Shown: positions 43,850-53,635, counted from the stretch's first letter. The stretch is DNA of 64,000 nucleotides from Lachnospiraceae bacterium UBA7202 (GCA_002490705.1 DKUO01000025.1:48283-112282); one strand, 5' to 3'. Notes: generated by a model from the sequence alone, not told the origin. Translations and numbers: made by a program.

Positions 43850-44122
43850 TTTTTAAATATAGTTTAATATTGTGTATTGTACAGAACTTAATATGAAAAA
43901 TATGTGTTTATATTTGTTACATGAGTATATTTGCAAAATACGGCGTGATTTCCCATGTAGAATAGGAGAAGCATAGGACATATATATGGATGTACTTTCC
44001 TGTGTGGGTAGCTTTGATGAGCAGAAAGAAAGCAGGTTTAACAGATTCATTGGGCTTGATATACTAGAACGGGTTAAAACGACCAGTCAAAGATTTTGAA
44101 TTTATTCAGGGAAGGTACTTAA
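43850..44122 (+). other. Long untranslated leader of the polysaccharide locus
   Basis: About 270 nt between the promoter and the first gene hold no credible gene. GTGGGTAGCTTTG at 44014-44026 is loosely similar to the ops element (GGCGGTAGCGTG) used by NusG paralogues such as RfaH. AGGGAAGG before 44123 is the ribosome binding site. A processive-antitermination role is speculative. Confidence 0.4.
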
Positions 44123-45058
44123 ATGATTAATGTATTAATTTGGGGATGTGGAGTAATCTATAATAAAATTTATTCGGTTTTAAATTTGTATGACATTAAT
44201 ATTCGAGCATTGATTTCAAAAAAACGAGAGAATTTTATTTTGGATAATTATAGAGTGATACTGCCGGAAGAAATACCTGAATTTTATTATGACTATATTA
44301 TAGTTGCAAACGATTTTTTTAATGAAATCAGACAATATGTGGAAACCTCAAAGGCGTTAAGCGAAGCTGGATGTACGGTAGATAAATTAATTCCATATCA
44401 TGTGTTTTTAAATCCTAAATTTAATTTGGAAAAATATTTGCAATTAAAAGAAAGTAAACCTAGTATTCTTTCTAATTTTTGTATAGGTGGACATTTGTAT
44501 AGGCAATGGGGGTTGCCGTTTTTTTCTCCAACGATCAATATGTATTCGTTAGGAGAAAATTATATTGATTTTTTGCAAAATTATTCCCATTATCTACAAA
44601 TGACTATGGAGCGATATGAAGAGGAAAACTACATTGAAAGAACAATTGGCGTAGAAGGATATACACCGAAAGGAATTATCGATAATAAGATAGTATGGTA
44701 TTTAAATCATGATATATTTCCTGAATCAGCTATTGAGAAATGGAATGAGCGCAGATGTCGGGTAAACTATAAAAATATAATTGCGATCATGACTATTTAT
44801 ACTGACGAAGAGGCTTATGCTTTTGACAGTTTAAACATTGAAAAGAAAATAGGCTTTTATCGAAAAGATTTGAATTTAAAGTCGGTTGTATATTTAAAAG
44901 ATTGGGAGGATCTGAGAATGCGACATAAATATGGGTATTCATTTTCGTTAATGGTAAATGCCTTGCCGTATCAGACAGAGATGTGTAATGTTGATTGGCT
45001 CTCCTTTTTATTAGGAGGAGAGGTAAATGAATGCTTGAGGAAAAGATATATAGATTAA
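44123..45058 (+). CDS. DUF1919 polysaccharide-biosynthesis protein with N-terminal Rossmann-like module
   Basis: A 311-residue soluble protein. Residues 1-95 are the recurring module of this locus: VLIWGCGVIYNKIYSVL, then IRALISKK and YDYIIVAND. Residues 110-300 match DUF1919, with SNFCIGGHLYRQWGLPFFSP as the key motif and a NWNER-like EKWNERRCRVNYKNI further on. DUF1919 proteins occur in exopolysaccharide clusters and are thought to act as transferases, but none is known well to me. It is the first gene of the operon. The start has AGGGAAGG upstream. Confidence 0.85.
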   Translation: MINVLIWGCGVIYNKIYSVLNLYDINIRALISKKRENFILDNYRVILPEEIPEFYYDYIIVANDFFNEIRQYVETSKALSEAGCTVDKLIPYHVFLNPKFNLEKYLQLKESKPSILSNFCIGGHLYRQWGLPFFSPTINMYSLGENYIDFLQNYSHYLQMTMERYEEENYIERTIGVEGYTPKGIIDNKIVWYLNHDIFPESAIEKWNERRCRVNYKNIIAIMTIYTDEEAYAFDSLNIEKKIGFYRKDLNLKSVVYLKDWEDLRMRHKYGYSFSLMVNALPYQTEMCNVDWLSFLLGGEVNECLRKRYID

Positions 45059-45108
45059 GTTGATGAAAGCCATACAAAAGCTATACATGATGGAAAGGAC
45101 AGCGTACG

Positions 45109-46479
45109 GTGGAACGATATCAGAAAAAGGACATGCTACAGACAATAGAGACTCTGCTTCGCGCAAACGATACTATTAGCAAGGTTGCTGCATCCAATCC
45201 ACGGGGCGCGTCGGAAGCCCTCATACAGTGTCAGGAGTCTGCGATTGCGTTGGGCACCGATTTAGAGGTTCGCGGCGAAAAATACGTTCCTTTTGTGCAG
45301 ATGCTGGAGGATTATTGCGAGAATCTCTATCAGATGAACGAGAACCTGATAGATGAGAGCTTTATCCGTAAGGCGGCAAAAAGGATCCGAAAACAGTTGA
45401 TAGGTCTTCAAAATGGCATCAAATACGAGATACCGGATGATAGAAAACAAATAGTCTTTCTCCCTTACAAGGCTTCCATGTGGGACAGCTTGGAAAGCGT
45501 GTGGAAGGCGACGGATGAAGACCCTGACTGCGATGCCTATGTGATCCCGGTTCCCTATTTTGATAAGAATCCGGACGGTAGTTTTAAGGAAGAGCATTAT
45601 GAAGGAGATCAGTATCCGAAGAATGTGCCGATTACACGTTACGATGAATATGATCTGGAGGCGGAACATCCAGATGTGATTTATATACATAATCCTTATG
45701 ATGAATGCAACCATGTAACCAGTGTACACCCATATTTTTATTCTAAAAATATCAGAAAATTTACCGATAAATTAGTATATGTACCATATTTTATATTAAA
45801 GGAAATAGAACCGACAGACCAAGCAGCGATCGATAGCATGAAACATTTCTGTTTCACGCCAGGGACGATTTATGCTGATCAGGTGATCGTGCAATCTGAG
45901 AATATGCGGCAGATCTATATTAATGAATACTTGAAAGCAGCAAAAGAGATGGGTCTTGGCGCCGAGCACGTGAATCGGAGGTTTCTGGAGAAGAAATTTC
46001 TGGGAACAGGTTCTCCGAAGATTGATAAGGTAATGAATACCAAGAAGGAAGATTTAGAGATTCCGGCGGAGTGGTTAAAGATTATAGAGAAACCGGATGG
46101 AAGCTGTAAGAAGATCATCTTCTATAATACCAGTGTGAGTGCACTTCTGCAATATAGCGAAAATATGCTCCGTAAAATGGAGTCAGTGTTTAAGATATTC
46201 AGAGAGAATCAGGATGAGGTGGCGCTGCTTTGGAGGCCGCATCCTTTGATTCAGGCGACAATCGAGTCTATGCGGCCGCAACTCTGGGAGGCGTATAAGA
46301 AAATCAGGGATCGGTATATAGAGGAAGGCTGGGGGATTTATGATGATACTGCCGATATGGATCGGGCGGTGGTGATTTCTGATGCGTATTACGGTGATCA
46401 CAGTTCGGTGGTACAGCTGTATCGACAGCTGAGGAAACCGATTATGTTGCAACAGCCTTATTATGTTAGTAGTGTGTAA
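45109..46479 (+). CDS. CDP-glycerol glycerophosphotransferase-like GT-B protein
   Basis: A 456-residue soluble protein. The N-terminal 130 residues are helical. The rest has a GT-B outline: IVFLPYKASMWDSLESVW (about 122), LVYVPYFIL (about 225), IIFYNTSVSALL, ALLWRPHPL (about 370) and the nucleotide-binding YGDHSSVVQLYRQLRKPIM (about 430). The RPHP and GDHSS motifs are those of CDP-glycerol/ribitol phosphotransferases of teichoic acid synthesis. It lacks the Rossmann module. It may add a polyol phosphate to the glycan; the cytidylyltransferase at 63256 could make the donor. GTG start with GGAAAGGA upstream. It is less AT-rich than its neighbours. Confidence 0.78.
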   Translation: MERYQKKDMLQTIETLLRANDTISKVAASNPRGASEALIQCQESAIALGTDLEVRGEKYVPFVQMLEDYCENLYQMNENLIDESFIRKAAKRIRKQLIGLQNGIKYEIPDDRKQIVFLPYKASMWDSLESVWKATDEDPDCDAYVIPVPYFDKNPDGSFKEEHYEGDQYPKNVPITRYDEYDLEAEHPDVIYIHNPYDECNHVTSVHPYFYSKNIRKFTDKLVYVPYFILKEIEPTDQAAIDSMKHFCFTPGTIYADQVIVQSENMRQIYINEYLKAAKEMGLGAEHVNRRFLEKKFLGTGSPKIDKVMNTKKEDLEIPAEWLKIIEKPDGSCKKIIFYNTSVSALLQYSENMLRKMESVFKIFRENQDEVALLWRPHPLIQATIESMRPQLWEAYKKIRDRYIEEGWGIYDDTADMDRAVVISDAYYGDHSSVVQLYRQLRKPIMLQQPYYVSSV

Positions 46480-46559
46480 AAACACGTTTTGAATAATTGG
46501 CCGTTGTACAATAGATTGTTTGTTATCTGTGGGGTGGGAAGCACTTTGGAGGTGATGTA

Positions 46560-47687
46560 ATGGGCAAAGAGAAAATAATTGTGTATGGATGCGGCCAGTT
46601 TTTTTGTAAGAATCGTGAAAATATCGAAAGTAAGTTCAATATTATTGGGAAAGTAGATAAATCATCAAAGATAGCTGACTACACGGATTTCAGGGAATGT
46701 AAGGAAGAATATTCATTTATATTAATTATGATTGCGCGGATGGATATTGTTTTTGAAGTAATTGTAGATTTAATTAACAACGGTATTAATGCAGAAAAAA
46801 TATTATTAGGAATTAGTTTATTTGAAAACTTTTGTGATGATGTCGAAATACATGTGACAGAGGATGCAGGAATCTGCGTTTCTATATCAGATAGAAAAGC
46901 AGTTGTATATGATGATATTTCATTTTGGGATTTTGCAAAAAGAAATATTATTCCATGTTTAGAAGAGAAAAGTAATGAATTGGAACAACAATTATTAAGC
47001 ATTCATCAACGTATTTTTGACATAAAATTTTCTGGAGGAGTAGAAGAGAGGGAGGGGAGTAACACACTGGGTGTATTATCATTTAATCATGATAATGATC
47101 TGTTTTATCGTTTTCCAAAGTATGGAATGTTTGGGTGGGGATTAATAGCTGCTTTGAACCTGAGAACTATTTATTGTTTTGAAAAACCATATGTTTTGGA
47201 CTTGGGTTGTGCGGATGGATTTTATTACAGGCGGTTCTACTCTCATATAAAGAGCTTGAAATATATTGGTTGTGATATTGATAAAGACAGCTTGGAATAT
47301 ATAAATAGATATAAAAAAGATAATCAATGTGATGCTGAATTTCTTTATATGGATTTTGTGGAAAATATGCCTCGGCCAATAGGTGAAAGTGAATTTACAA
47401 ATATATTTTGGTATGCTTCCATGCATATGTTTGATGATACGACACAAAAGAATATATTACAAAACATAAAAACAAGATTAGGAAACAGCGGGATTTTATC
47501 AGGATCTGTCAGTATAAGAAAAAATGATTGGAAGTATTGTATAAACCCGCTTGATAGTGAAGAACAAGTTATGGAATTGTTGAAAAAATATTTTAATCAT
47601 GTATATGTTTATCATGATGCGGGAATGGGCGACGATGCAATCTTTTTGGCCAGTCAAAGTAATATACCACTGATGGGGATGAATTAG
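46560..47687 (+). CDS. Class I methyltransferase with N-terminal Rossmann-like module
   Basis: A 375-residue soluble protein. Residues 5-90 are the locus module (IIVYGCGQFFCKN, IIGKVDKS, FILIMIARM). A middle region of about 100 residues leads to a SAM-binding fold: YVLDLGCADGFYYRRFY (about 213-229) is motif I and YIGCDIDKDSLEYI the next acidic loop. The C-terminal part has FWYASMHMFDD. It probably methylates a sugar or another small acceptor. GGAGGTG precedes the start. The N-terminal module is close in style to that of the next gene. Confidence 0.85.
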   Translation: MGKEKIIVYGCGQFFCKNRENIESKFNIIGKVDKSSKIADYTDFRECKEEYSFILIMIARMDIVFEVIVDLINNGINAEKILLGISLFENFCDDVEIHVTEDAGICVSISDRKAVVYDDISFWDFAKRNIIPCLEEKSNELEQQLLSIHQRIFDIKFSGGVEEREGSNTLGVLSFNHDNDLFYRFPKYGMFGWGLIAALNLRTIYCFEKPYVLDLGCADGFYYRRFYSHIKSLKYIGCDIDKDSLEYINRYKKDNQCDAEFLYMDFVENMPRPIGESEFTNIFWYASMHMFDDTTQKNILQNIKTRLGNSGILSGSVSIRKNDWKYCINPLDSEEQVMELLKKYFNHVYVYHDAGMGDDAIFLASQSNIPLMGMN

Positions 47688-47737
47688 ATGCTTTATCAAT
47701 CAAGGGAAGATTCTCTGAAAATGGGGGCGGGATCTTA

Positions 47738-48775
47738 ATGGAAGCAAATCGTGAAAAAATAGTTGTATATGGGTTGGGAGAATTTTGGCATCAACATAGA
47801 GAAGAACTGGAAAAAGAATATGATATTGTTCAATACTGTGATAAGACTGCGAAGATAGAGGGCCTCTCTATATGCAGGTCTATTGATGATATAAACAAGA
47901 ATCTCAAGATTTTTATAATGATATCACAGATACATATTTTATTTGAAGTTATAAATGAATTGACAATGGCAGGCGTAATGCCCCCAAATATTAATTTTGG
48001 TATATCAAGGTGGGGGTATTCCAAATTGGAAAGAATATATGTAGACGATACATACAGAATGCATATAGTCTGTAAAAATATTGATTTGATTATAAATTCA
48101 GAAGATGAATTTTACAATGCCATAGATACTATTTTACTTGAATGTTATAAGTACCATATTAATTCAGATAAATCGGAAGTTGTGTTTGACGTTGGGATGA
48201 ATATAGCTGACTCTACAATTTTCTTTTCGAAAATGCCTAAAGTAAAAATGGTATATGGTTTTGAGCCTTTTGAAAAAACATATAATAGTGCAATTAAAAA
48301 TATTGAATTAAATAACATTAGGAATAATGTCAAAGTATTCAATTTTGGTCTAAGTGGATCTGAATTAACAAAACATCTGAATTATGGAGATAATATGTCG
48401 TGCGGTCAAAGTACGATAGATTCTATTAATGAGGGGAACATATGTCAGTATGAAAAATGGGGATTGGTAAAAAGGGAGGAATTGACATCTGAGAATGTTG
48501 TTTTAAAGAGAAGTGCAATTGTGCTGGCAGAATTAATCGATAAAAATCCGGATTGCAATTATATATTAAAACTTGATTGTGAAGGTGAGGAATATAGTAT
48601 TTTCGAGGATTTATCAGAATCTGGGATAATCAGTAGATTTTCTCTGATATTGTTGGAATGGCATTATAAGGGTGGCGAAAGGTTGATTGAGTTGTTGAAG
48701 GAAAACGGATTTTCATTTGTTTCCTGTGAAAAGGAATTATCGCCCGCGTTAGGCCTGATTTATGCATGGAAATGA
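47738..48775 (+). CDS. FkbM-family methyltransferase with N-terminal Rossmann-like module
   Basis: A 345-residue soluble protein. Residues 6-90 hold the module (KIVVYGLGEFWHQHREEL, IVQYCDKTAKI, IFIMISQIHILFEVINEL), which aligns closely with the module of the preceding methyltransferase. Residues 145-345 form an FkbM methyltransferase: VVFDVGMNIADSTIFF (motif I), VYGFEPFEKTYNSAI and the FkbM hallmark YILKLDCEGEEYSIFEDL. The target is likely a sugar hydroxyl. GGGGGCGGG is the ribosome binding site. Confidence 0.86.
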   Translation: MEANREKIVVYGLGEFWHQHREELEKEYDIVQYCDKTAKIEGLSICRSIDDINKNLKIFIMISQIHILFEVINELTMAGVMPPNINFGISRWGYSKLERIYVDDTYRMHIVCKNIDLIINSEDEFYNAIDTILLECYKYHINSDKSEVVFDVGMNIADSTIFFSKMPKVKMVYGFEPFEKTYNSAIKNIELNNIRNNVKVFNFGLSGSELTKHLNYGDNMSCGQSTIDSINEGNICQYEKWGLVKREELTSENVVLKRSAIVLAELIDKNPDCNYILKLDCEGEEYSIFEDLSESGIISRFSLILLEWHYKGGERLIELLKENGFSFVSCEKELSPALGLIYAWK

Positions 48776-48831
48776 AAATAAACCGACAGAAAAGATCATG
48801 AAAGTAATTGAAAATATATGTGGGGGTTTTT

Positions 48832-50148
48832 ATGGAAGTCATAAACATGGTTGATATTGATAAGTTACAAAAAATAAATACTTATGTGATATACGGTGCA
48901 GGTGAAATTGGGAAAATGGTATACGGATACTTAAAAAGGAAAGGAAAACGTATATTGGCATTCTGCGACAGTGATTCACATAAATGGAAATCAAAAATCA
49001 AGGGGGTACGTGTTCTAAAACCCGAAGAATGTGCCCAAAAATATCAGGAATCCGTTTTTGTTATTGCCAATGAGAAATATTATATGGAAATGATGAGGAC
49101 ACTTGAAGATCTTGGCATACACAGGGGCGTTTTGTGCACGAGCTTCCATGAAATAAAAAACATGTATATATTAGCAGGAAGGTATGCCACTGAAAATAGG
49201 CATTATATTTATGACAGGCCACAGAGAAATGATGTGGTATTTCATTTGAATTCCTTTTTTTTTAGGATAAAAGGCGTTTTTGAAAAATTTTTTATGTGCG
49301 GAGAAGATAACGGTAACAAAAATGCCAAAAAATATAGGGTGTCGTTATGCCTGATTTTTTATAACGAGGGTAAATACCTAAAAGAGTGGATTGAATACCA
49401 TAGAATTATAGGAATCGATCATTTCTATTTATATAACAATAATTCAACGGACAATTACATAGATGTTCTACAGCCATATGTGGACAGCGGATTGGTAGAT
49501 GTTATTTTTTGGAAAGATAAACCGGGTCAAATGACAGCATATTTTGATTGTGCCAGAAGATATAGAGAAGAATCGGAGTGGATAGGATTTATAGATACAG
49601 ATGAGTTTATCGTGCCCATAGCGCATAATAATATTAAAGATTTCTTGGCGAAGTTTAGCAGCAGAGGATCTGTTTTAATTAATTGGAAGTGCTTTGGTTA
49701 TAACGGAAAACTTGATAGAAATACCGACAACCTTGTCACAGAAGATTTTACGCAGACGGCGGAAAAATATAATCAGTTGGGAAAATGTTTCTGGAATACC
49801 AAATTTGCATATAAGGATGATGACCCGGAAGATGTGATGCAAGTGCATTACTTGCGGACAATAGGAAGGAAAGGAAAAGTTATTCCCGTAGTGAACTGTT
49901 TTGATATCGTATGTAATGAGGAATACCAGTTTGCGTTGAAAGATGTGTTTCCCATACAGATTAATCATTATGTGCATAAGTCATATTATGAGTACTCTGA
50001 AAGAAAAAAGGCGGGAAGAGTAGCGACAAATGGGGAATCTTATAGAAATATTTATCAGTTTTATCAGGATGAAAGTATGATAAACTACACGGACAAACAT
50101 ATATTTAAATACCTTGGGAAGTTGAAATCAGCAATGCTTATGGAATAA
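48832..50148 (+). CDS. GT92-type glycosyltransferase with N-terminal Rossmann-like module
   Basis: A 438-residue soluble protein. Residues 13-100 are the module (TYVIYGAGEIGKMVYGYL, ILAFCDSD, VFVIANEKYY). From about 165 a glycosyltransferase family 92/DUF23 domain follows: VSLCLIFYNEGKYLKEWIEY, IDHFYLYNNNSTD, the metal motif FIDTDEF, and later INWKCFGYNG and INHYVHKSYYEY. These fit GT92, which often adds galactose. ATG 48832 is preferred over 48808 because a GGGGG run lies upstream. Confidence 0.87.
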   Translation: MEVINMVDIDKLQKINTYVIYGAGEIGKMVYGYLKRKGKRILAFCDSDSHKWKSKIKGVRVLKPEECAQKYQESVFVIANEKYYMEMMRTLEDLGIHRGVLCTSFHEIKNMYILAGRYATENRHYIYDRPQRNDVVFHLNSFFFRIKGVFEKFFMCGEDNGNKNAKKYRVSLCLIFYNEGKYLKEWIEYHRIIGIDHFYLYNNNSTDNYIDVLQPYVDSGLVDVIFWKDKPGQMTAYFDCARRYREESEWIGFIDTDEFIVPIAHNNIKDFLAKFSSRGSVLINWKCFGYNGKLDRNTDNLVTEDFTQTAEKYNQLGKCFWNTKFAYKDDDPEDVMQVHYLRTIGRKGKVIPVVNCFDIVCNEEYQFALKDVFPIQINHYVHKSYYEYSERKKAGRVATNGESYRNIYQFYQDESMINYTDKHIFKYLGKLKSAMLME

Positions 50149-50180
50149 CGTAAAAATATAGGTGATGAGGATTAATAAGA

Positions 50181-51455
50181 ATGAAGATATATGCGGGATT
50201 TTATAAGGATTTCAAGAAAAATAGATTGTCTGCGTCAGGCGGAGCAGCAACAGCCCTATCGGAAGCGGTAATTAAAAGAGGAGGGATCGTGTATGGAGCG
50301 GTTTATGAGGGCGACTATTACTCCGCAAGATACGATTATGCGGATAATCTAAATGATTTGGATAAGTTTAAGGGCAGCAAATATGCGTTTGTAAATAAAA
50401 TAGTAGTGAGAAACGGAATAAAAATGGGGCTGTATCAGGATGTAGCAAAGATGTTAGAAAGTGGAACTATGGTACTGCTGATTGGACTTGGATGCGATAT
50501 TGGAAATATGTATCATTTCTTGGAAGCTCATAATATGGATAGCAGGAATTTGTTTACGGTTGAATTGTTATGTCATGGTTGTACATATCCTGAAGTTCAC
50601 AGAGATTATATATTAGCGATGGAGGCGGAGTATAAATCAAAGATAATCGGATTTAATCTTAGATATAAAGATGAGAATTGGGAACCGACCTATGTATATA
50701 TGAAGTTTGAGAATGGAACGGAGGTTAAAAGAAGGTTCGATTATTCTGAATATGCATATGCATTTTATAACTATAAAATGAAATCATGTTATGAATGCCC
50801 CTACAAAGGAATTGGTAATCATAAAGCTCATCTTGCAATCGGCGATTATTGGGGATGCTGCGAGGGTATGGAGGCATATAATCCCACAGGTGTTTCATTA
50901 ATTGTGATTCAAGATGAGGGAGGATATGAATTAATAGATAAAATAGACAGGAATGAGTATCGCTTGGTTGATATCGCAGATAAATCCTTTCCATTTGAAA
51001 ATAACCGCTCCTATCTTATCACGAATAAAAGAAGAGAGGATTGGAATTTTTTTGATCAGGGTATTCGTGAGGAAGGATTAATGTTATTTGTGCATGGAAT
51101 ATGGAAAAAAAACATGCCAAAACGCTTTATTAACAAAAAATTTAAAAAAATAGTGGTGTGGGGAGCTGGACAGGCTTTTTTGCAAAATTATGAAGAAATA
51201 GAAAGTGTATGTGATATTGCTTATGTCTGTGATACCAATGGGGCGAAGTATGGGGGAAAGTTAAAAGGTAAGGAAGTGAAGGCGCCTTATTGCTTACCTA
51301 AAGAAGAAAATATATTTGTGGTCATAGCCGTAAACAGTGTAAATGCAAAATTTTCTATTGTTAATGAGCTGCTTGATATGGGAATTACAGATTTTGATTT
51401 CTTTGAGAACTGGATTACTTATTCAAAGGCAGGAAGAAATGTAGATGAAGTATGA
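50181..51455 (+). CDS. FrhB/FdhB C-terminal-domain protein with C-terminal Rossmann-like module
   Basis: A 424-residue protein. Residues 1-310 belong to the coenzyme F420 hydrogenase/dehydrogenase beta-subunit family: SASGGAATALSEAVI, GSKYAFVNK, a CHGC motif, CYECPYKG and IGDYWGCCEG, with cysteines suited to an iron-sulfur site. From about 325 the locus module appears at the C-terminus (KKIVVWGAGQAFLQNY, IAYVCDTNG, IFVVIAVNSV). FrhB-like proteins next to a pyruvyltransferase are common in polysaccharide clusters, where the role is poorly known. The next gene is that pyruvyltransferase. Confidence 0.84.
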   Translation: MKIYAGFYKDFKKNRLSASGGAATALSEAVIKRGGIVYGAVYEGDYYSARYDYADNLNDLDKFKGSKYAFVNKIVVRNGIKMGLYQDVAKMLESGTMVLLIGLGCDIGNMYHFLEAHNMDSRNLFTVELLCHGCTYPEVHRDYILAMEAEYKSKIIGFNLRYKDENWEPTYVYMKFENGTEVKRRFDYSEYAYAFYNYKMKSCYECPYKGIGNHKAHLAIGDYWGCCEGMEAYNPTGVSLIVIQDEGGYELIDKIDRNEYRLVDIADKSFPFENNRSYLITNKRREDWNFFDQGIREEGLMLFVHGIWKKNMPKRFINKKFKKIVVWGAGQAFLQNYEEIESVCDIAYVCDTNGAKYGGKLKGKEVKAPYCLPKEENIFVVIAVNSVNAKFSIVNELLDMGITDFDFFENWITYSKAGRNVDEV

Positions 51456-51501
51456 AGGAAAAGAAGGTTGTTTTACAATTGAGACAGAGAGGTAAAATAG
51501 A

Positions 51502-52569
51502 ATGAAAAAATTAGGAATACTCACTTTTTGGGGAGTGCCCAATGCCGGAACGTTTGGTCAGGCCTATGCAATGCAAAAAACACTTAGCAGTTTGTTGCCA
51601 GAATGGAAAGTGTATCAGATAAAACATTTATGCGACGCTCATAGACAGCTCTATTTGATAGATGACCAAAATGCTGAAAAATGGCAGAGAGAGCTTAACG
51701 CAGTGTATGCCCGTGAATTTGATAAAATTCCCCATATAGGGTTGAATGAGGCAAGACTGGATGTTGTTGTTTTGGGAAGTGATCTTATTTGGGATTTTGC
51801 TATTAAAGAGTTTGGAGAGGATCAATATTTGTTTGGTAATGATTTAGATGCCGATAAGGTAATCGCGTATGCCCCAAGCTTTGGCACTTGTAAAAGCGAG
51901 TGGAGAAGAATTCCAGAGTATGTGACAAAAGGGTTGACAAATTTAGATGCTGTTTCTGTCCGGGATGAAAATTCGGCGGCTCTTGCAGAATACATTATAG
52001 GTCAAAGGCCTGATATTGTACTAGACCCTGTCTGGTTATGGGATTGGGAAAAGGATGAATCTGTGGATGTTCCTCAAATGGGAAATTATATTTTGGTATA
52101 TGGAGATAGTTTTTCTGAATCGTATATATCAAATTTGATTACATATGCAAAAAATAAAAATTTACAGCTTGTTTCCTATCCCAATAATAATCATATCTAT
52201 CCGTGGTGTGATACGAATCTGGATCCATCAGAGGTGATGCCAAAGGATTTGTTTGGATATTTTAAGGGGGCGCAGTTAATAGCTACAGATTCATTTCACG
52301 GATTGGCATTCGGACTGCTATTTGAGAAAAAAATAGCCTATTCAAGATCGCCGTTTATTGATGCGAAAGCCAAAAATTTGTTGATAGAATTGGGAATTGA
52401 TGAATATTTCAATGTCGATGGGGATATAGAGGGCATGTATAGTCAGGAATGGGATTATGCGTATATCAATAAAGTGATTGAGGGCAAAAGAAATAGGTCT
52501 ATTGAGTATTTATTAAATTCGATAGTTGGAGATCAGCTTTTTGCAGGGAGGGGTATGCATGAAAGCTAA
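51502..52569 (+). CDS. Polysaccharide pyruvyltransferase family protein
   Basis: A 355-residue soluble protein of GT-B-like fold. Recognisable parts are GILTFWGVPNAGTFGQAYAM at the start, VVVLGSDLIWDF (about 90), LDAVSVRDENSA, and DLFGYFKGAQLIATDSFHGL (about 250), the family signature with a TDSFHG motif. It should transfer pyruvate from phosphoenolpyruvate to a sugar as a ketal. No Rossmann module is attached. It pairs with the FrhB-like gene upstream and overlaps the next gene by 11 bp. Confidence 0.88.
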   Translation: MKKLGILTFWGVPNAGTFGQAYAMQKTLSSLLPEWKVYQIKHLCDAHRQLYLIDDQNAEKWQRELNAVYAREFDKIPHIGLNEARLDVVVLGSDLIWDFAIKEFGEDQYLFGNDLDADKVIAYAPSFGTCKSEWRRIPEYVTKGLTNLDAVSVRDENSAALAEYIIGQRPDIVLDPVWLWDWEKDESVDVPQMGNYILVYGDSFSESYISNLITYAKNKNLQLVSYPNNNHIYPWCDTNLDPSEVMPKDLFGYFKGAQLIATDSFHGLAFGLLFEKKIAYSRSPFIDAKAKNLLIELGIDEYFNVDGDIEGMYSQEWDYAYINKVIEGKRNRSIEYLLNSIVGDQLFAGRGMHES

Positions 52570-53635
52570 TGATGCCATAATATGGAGCTGCGGCATTATA
52601 AATATTGTTGATGATGGATTCTGGTTTGTTCCCTATGAGCAAAATTTATTATGTAGATTTAGTATTGAAAAAAATTTAGTTGATGACATATTTGAATTGG
52701 ACATGAATCCGTTTCAAGTGGAAAGTTTTGATAATGTATATCAGATAAATAATAAGGTGTTTATGATTCCTGCATTTGAAAAATATATGCATGTTTTTGA
52801 CATGAACCAAAGGAATATTCAGCTTGTTAATATACCAGAATATACAGGAGCCGGTGGAAAGTTTTTATTAGGGCATCAATATGAAGAGTGGCTTTATCTA
52901 TTTCCCTCTTTCTTTGATAAAATCATTAAGGTTAACGTTAGTACATTAGAAATGGAGGAAGTATTAACGAAAAGTGAAGACTGGCATAATGAATTTGTTA
53001 ATATGGTAGTAAAGGACAATAAGGCCTACCTGGTAAACAAAGAAAATAAGATATATTTATTTGATTTTGAAAGCGAAGAGTTAAGTGTCGTGTATCAGTT
53101 CAAGGATATTAGTGGGCTGAGAACAGTTTCCATCTGGAATGATAAGTTAATTGTAACTGGCGAAAAAGGCAAGACATTTGTATATGATTTGATTGAAAAA
53201 AAGGAAACCTTATTTGCGGAGTATGGTATTGAATTTATTGGATCTTATTGTGTAGATTCATTTCTTTTTCTGGTTCCTATCTTAGAGAAAGATTTTTTTC
53301 TTAGAGTAAATTTGGAAGACCGGTGTCTACAAAAGATTAAGTTGTGCAGAAAGGATAGATACCAACAAAGGCCGCATCATCCTGCGTTTTCAAGGCCTTG
53401 CGTTTATAGAGATTGTTTATACTTTTTCAATACACAATATAGGACATTGATAAAATATAACTATCTGACGGAGAAATTGGAAGAAAATTGCATAATGATA
53501 GAACCGGTAAGCATAACACGGGATATATTAAACGACTGGTTGCACAGGGAGACGGAGGCAGGGAACAGCCTTATAGAGGGAAATGGACCCTACACAACTT
53601 TAAATAATCTTATAGCGTATTGTATCAATAATTGA
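52559..53635 (+). CDS. Soluble beta-propeller-like protein of unknown function
   Basis: A 358-residue protein without signal peptide or membrane segment. Repeating units of about 45 residues (YQINNKVFMIPAFEKYMHVF, EEWLYLFPSFFDKIIKV, DNKAYLVNKENKIYLFDF, NDKLIVTGEKGKTFVYDL, DCLYFFNTQYRTLIKYN) give a strand pattern like six or seven propeller blades. No catalytic motif is seen. ATG 52559 has GGAGGGG upstream; the frame from 52526 would overlap the previous gene further. Within the locus it might bind glycan or act as a scaffold. Confidence 0.7.
   Translation: MKANDAIIWSCGIINIVDDGFWFVPYEQNLLCRFSIEKNLVDDIFELDMNPFQVESFDNVYQINNKVFMIPAFEKYMHVFDMNQRNIQLVNIPEYTGAGGKFLLGHQYEEWLYLFPSFFDKIIKVNVSTLEMEEVLTKSEDWHNEFVNMVVKDNKAYLVNKENKIYLFDFESEELSVVYQFKDISGLRTVSIWNDKLIVTGEKGKTFVYDLIEKKETLFAEYGIEFIGSYCVDSFLFLVPILEKDFFLRVNLEDRCLQKIKLCRKDRYQQRPHHPAFSRPCVYRDCLYFFNTQYRTLIKYNYLTEKLEENCIMIEPVSITRDILNDWLHRETEAGNSLIEGNGPYTTLNNLIAYCINN

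Noticed and set aside
43853..44050. 65-codon minus-strand frame antisense to the glycan-locus leader
   Set aside because: No ribosome binding site, no similarity I can recognise, and the plus strand here reads as an untranslated leader.
45109..46479. Complete teichoic acid cluster
   Set aside because: Only one CDP-glycerol-transferase-like gene is present and no TagA, TagO or exporter is visible in the window.
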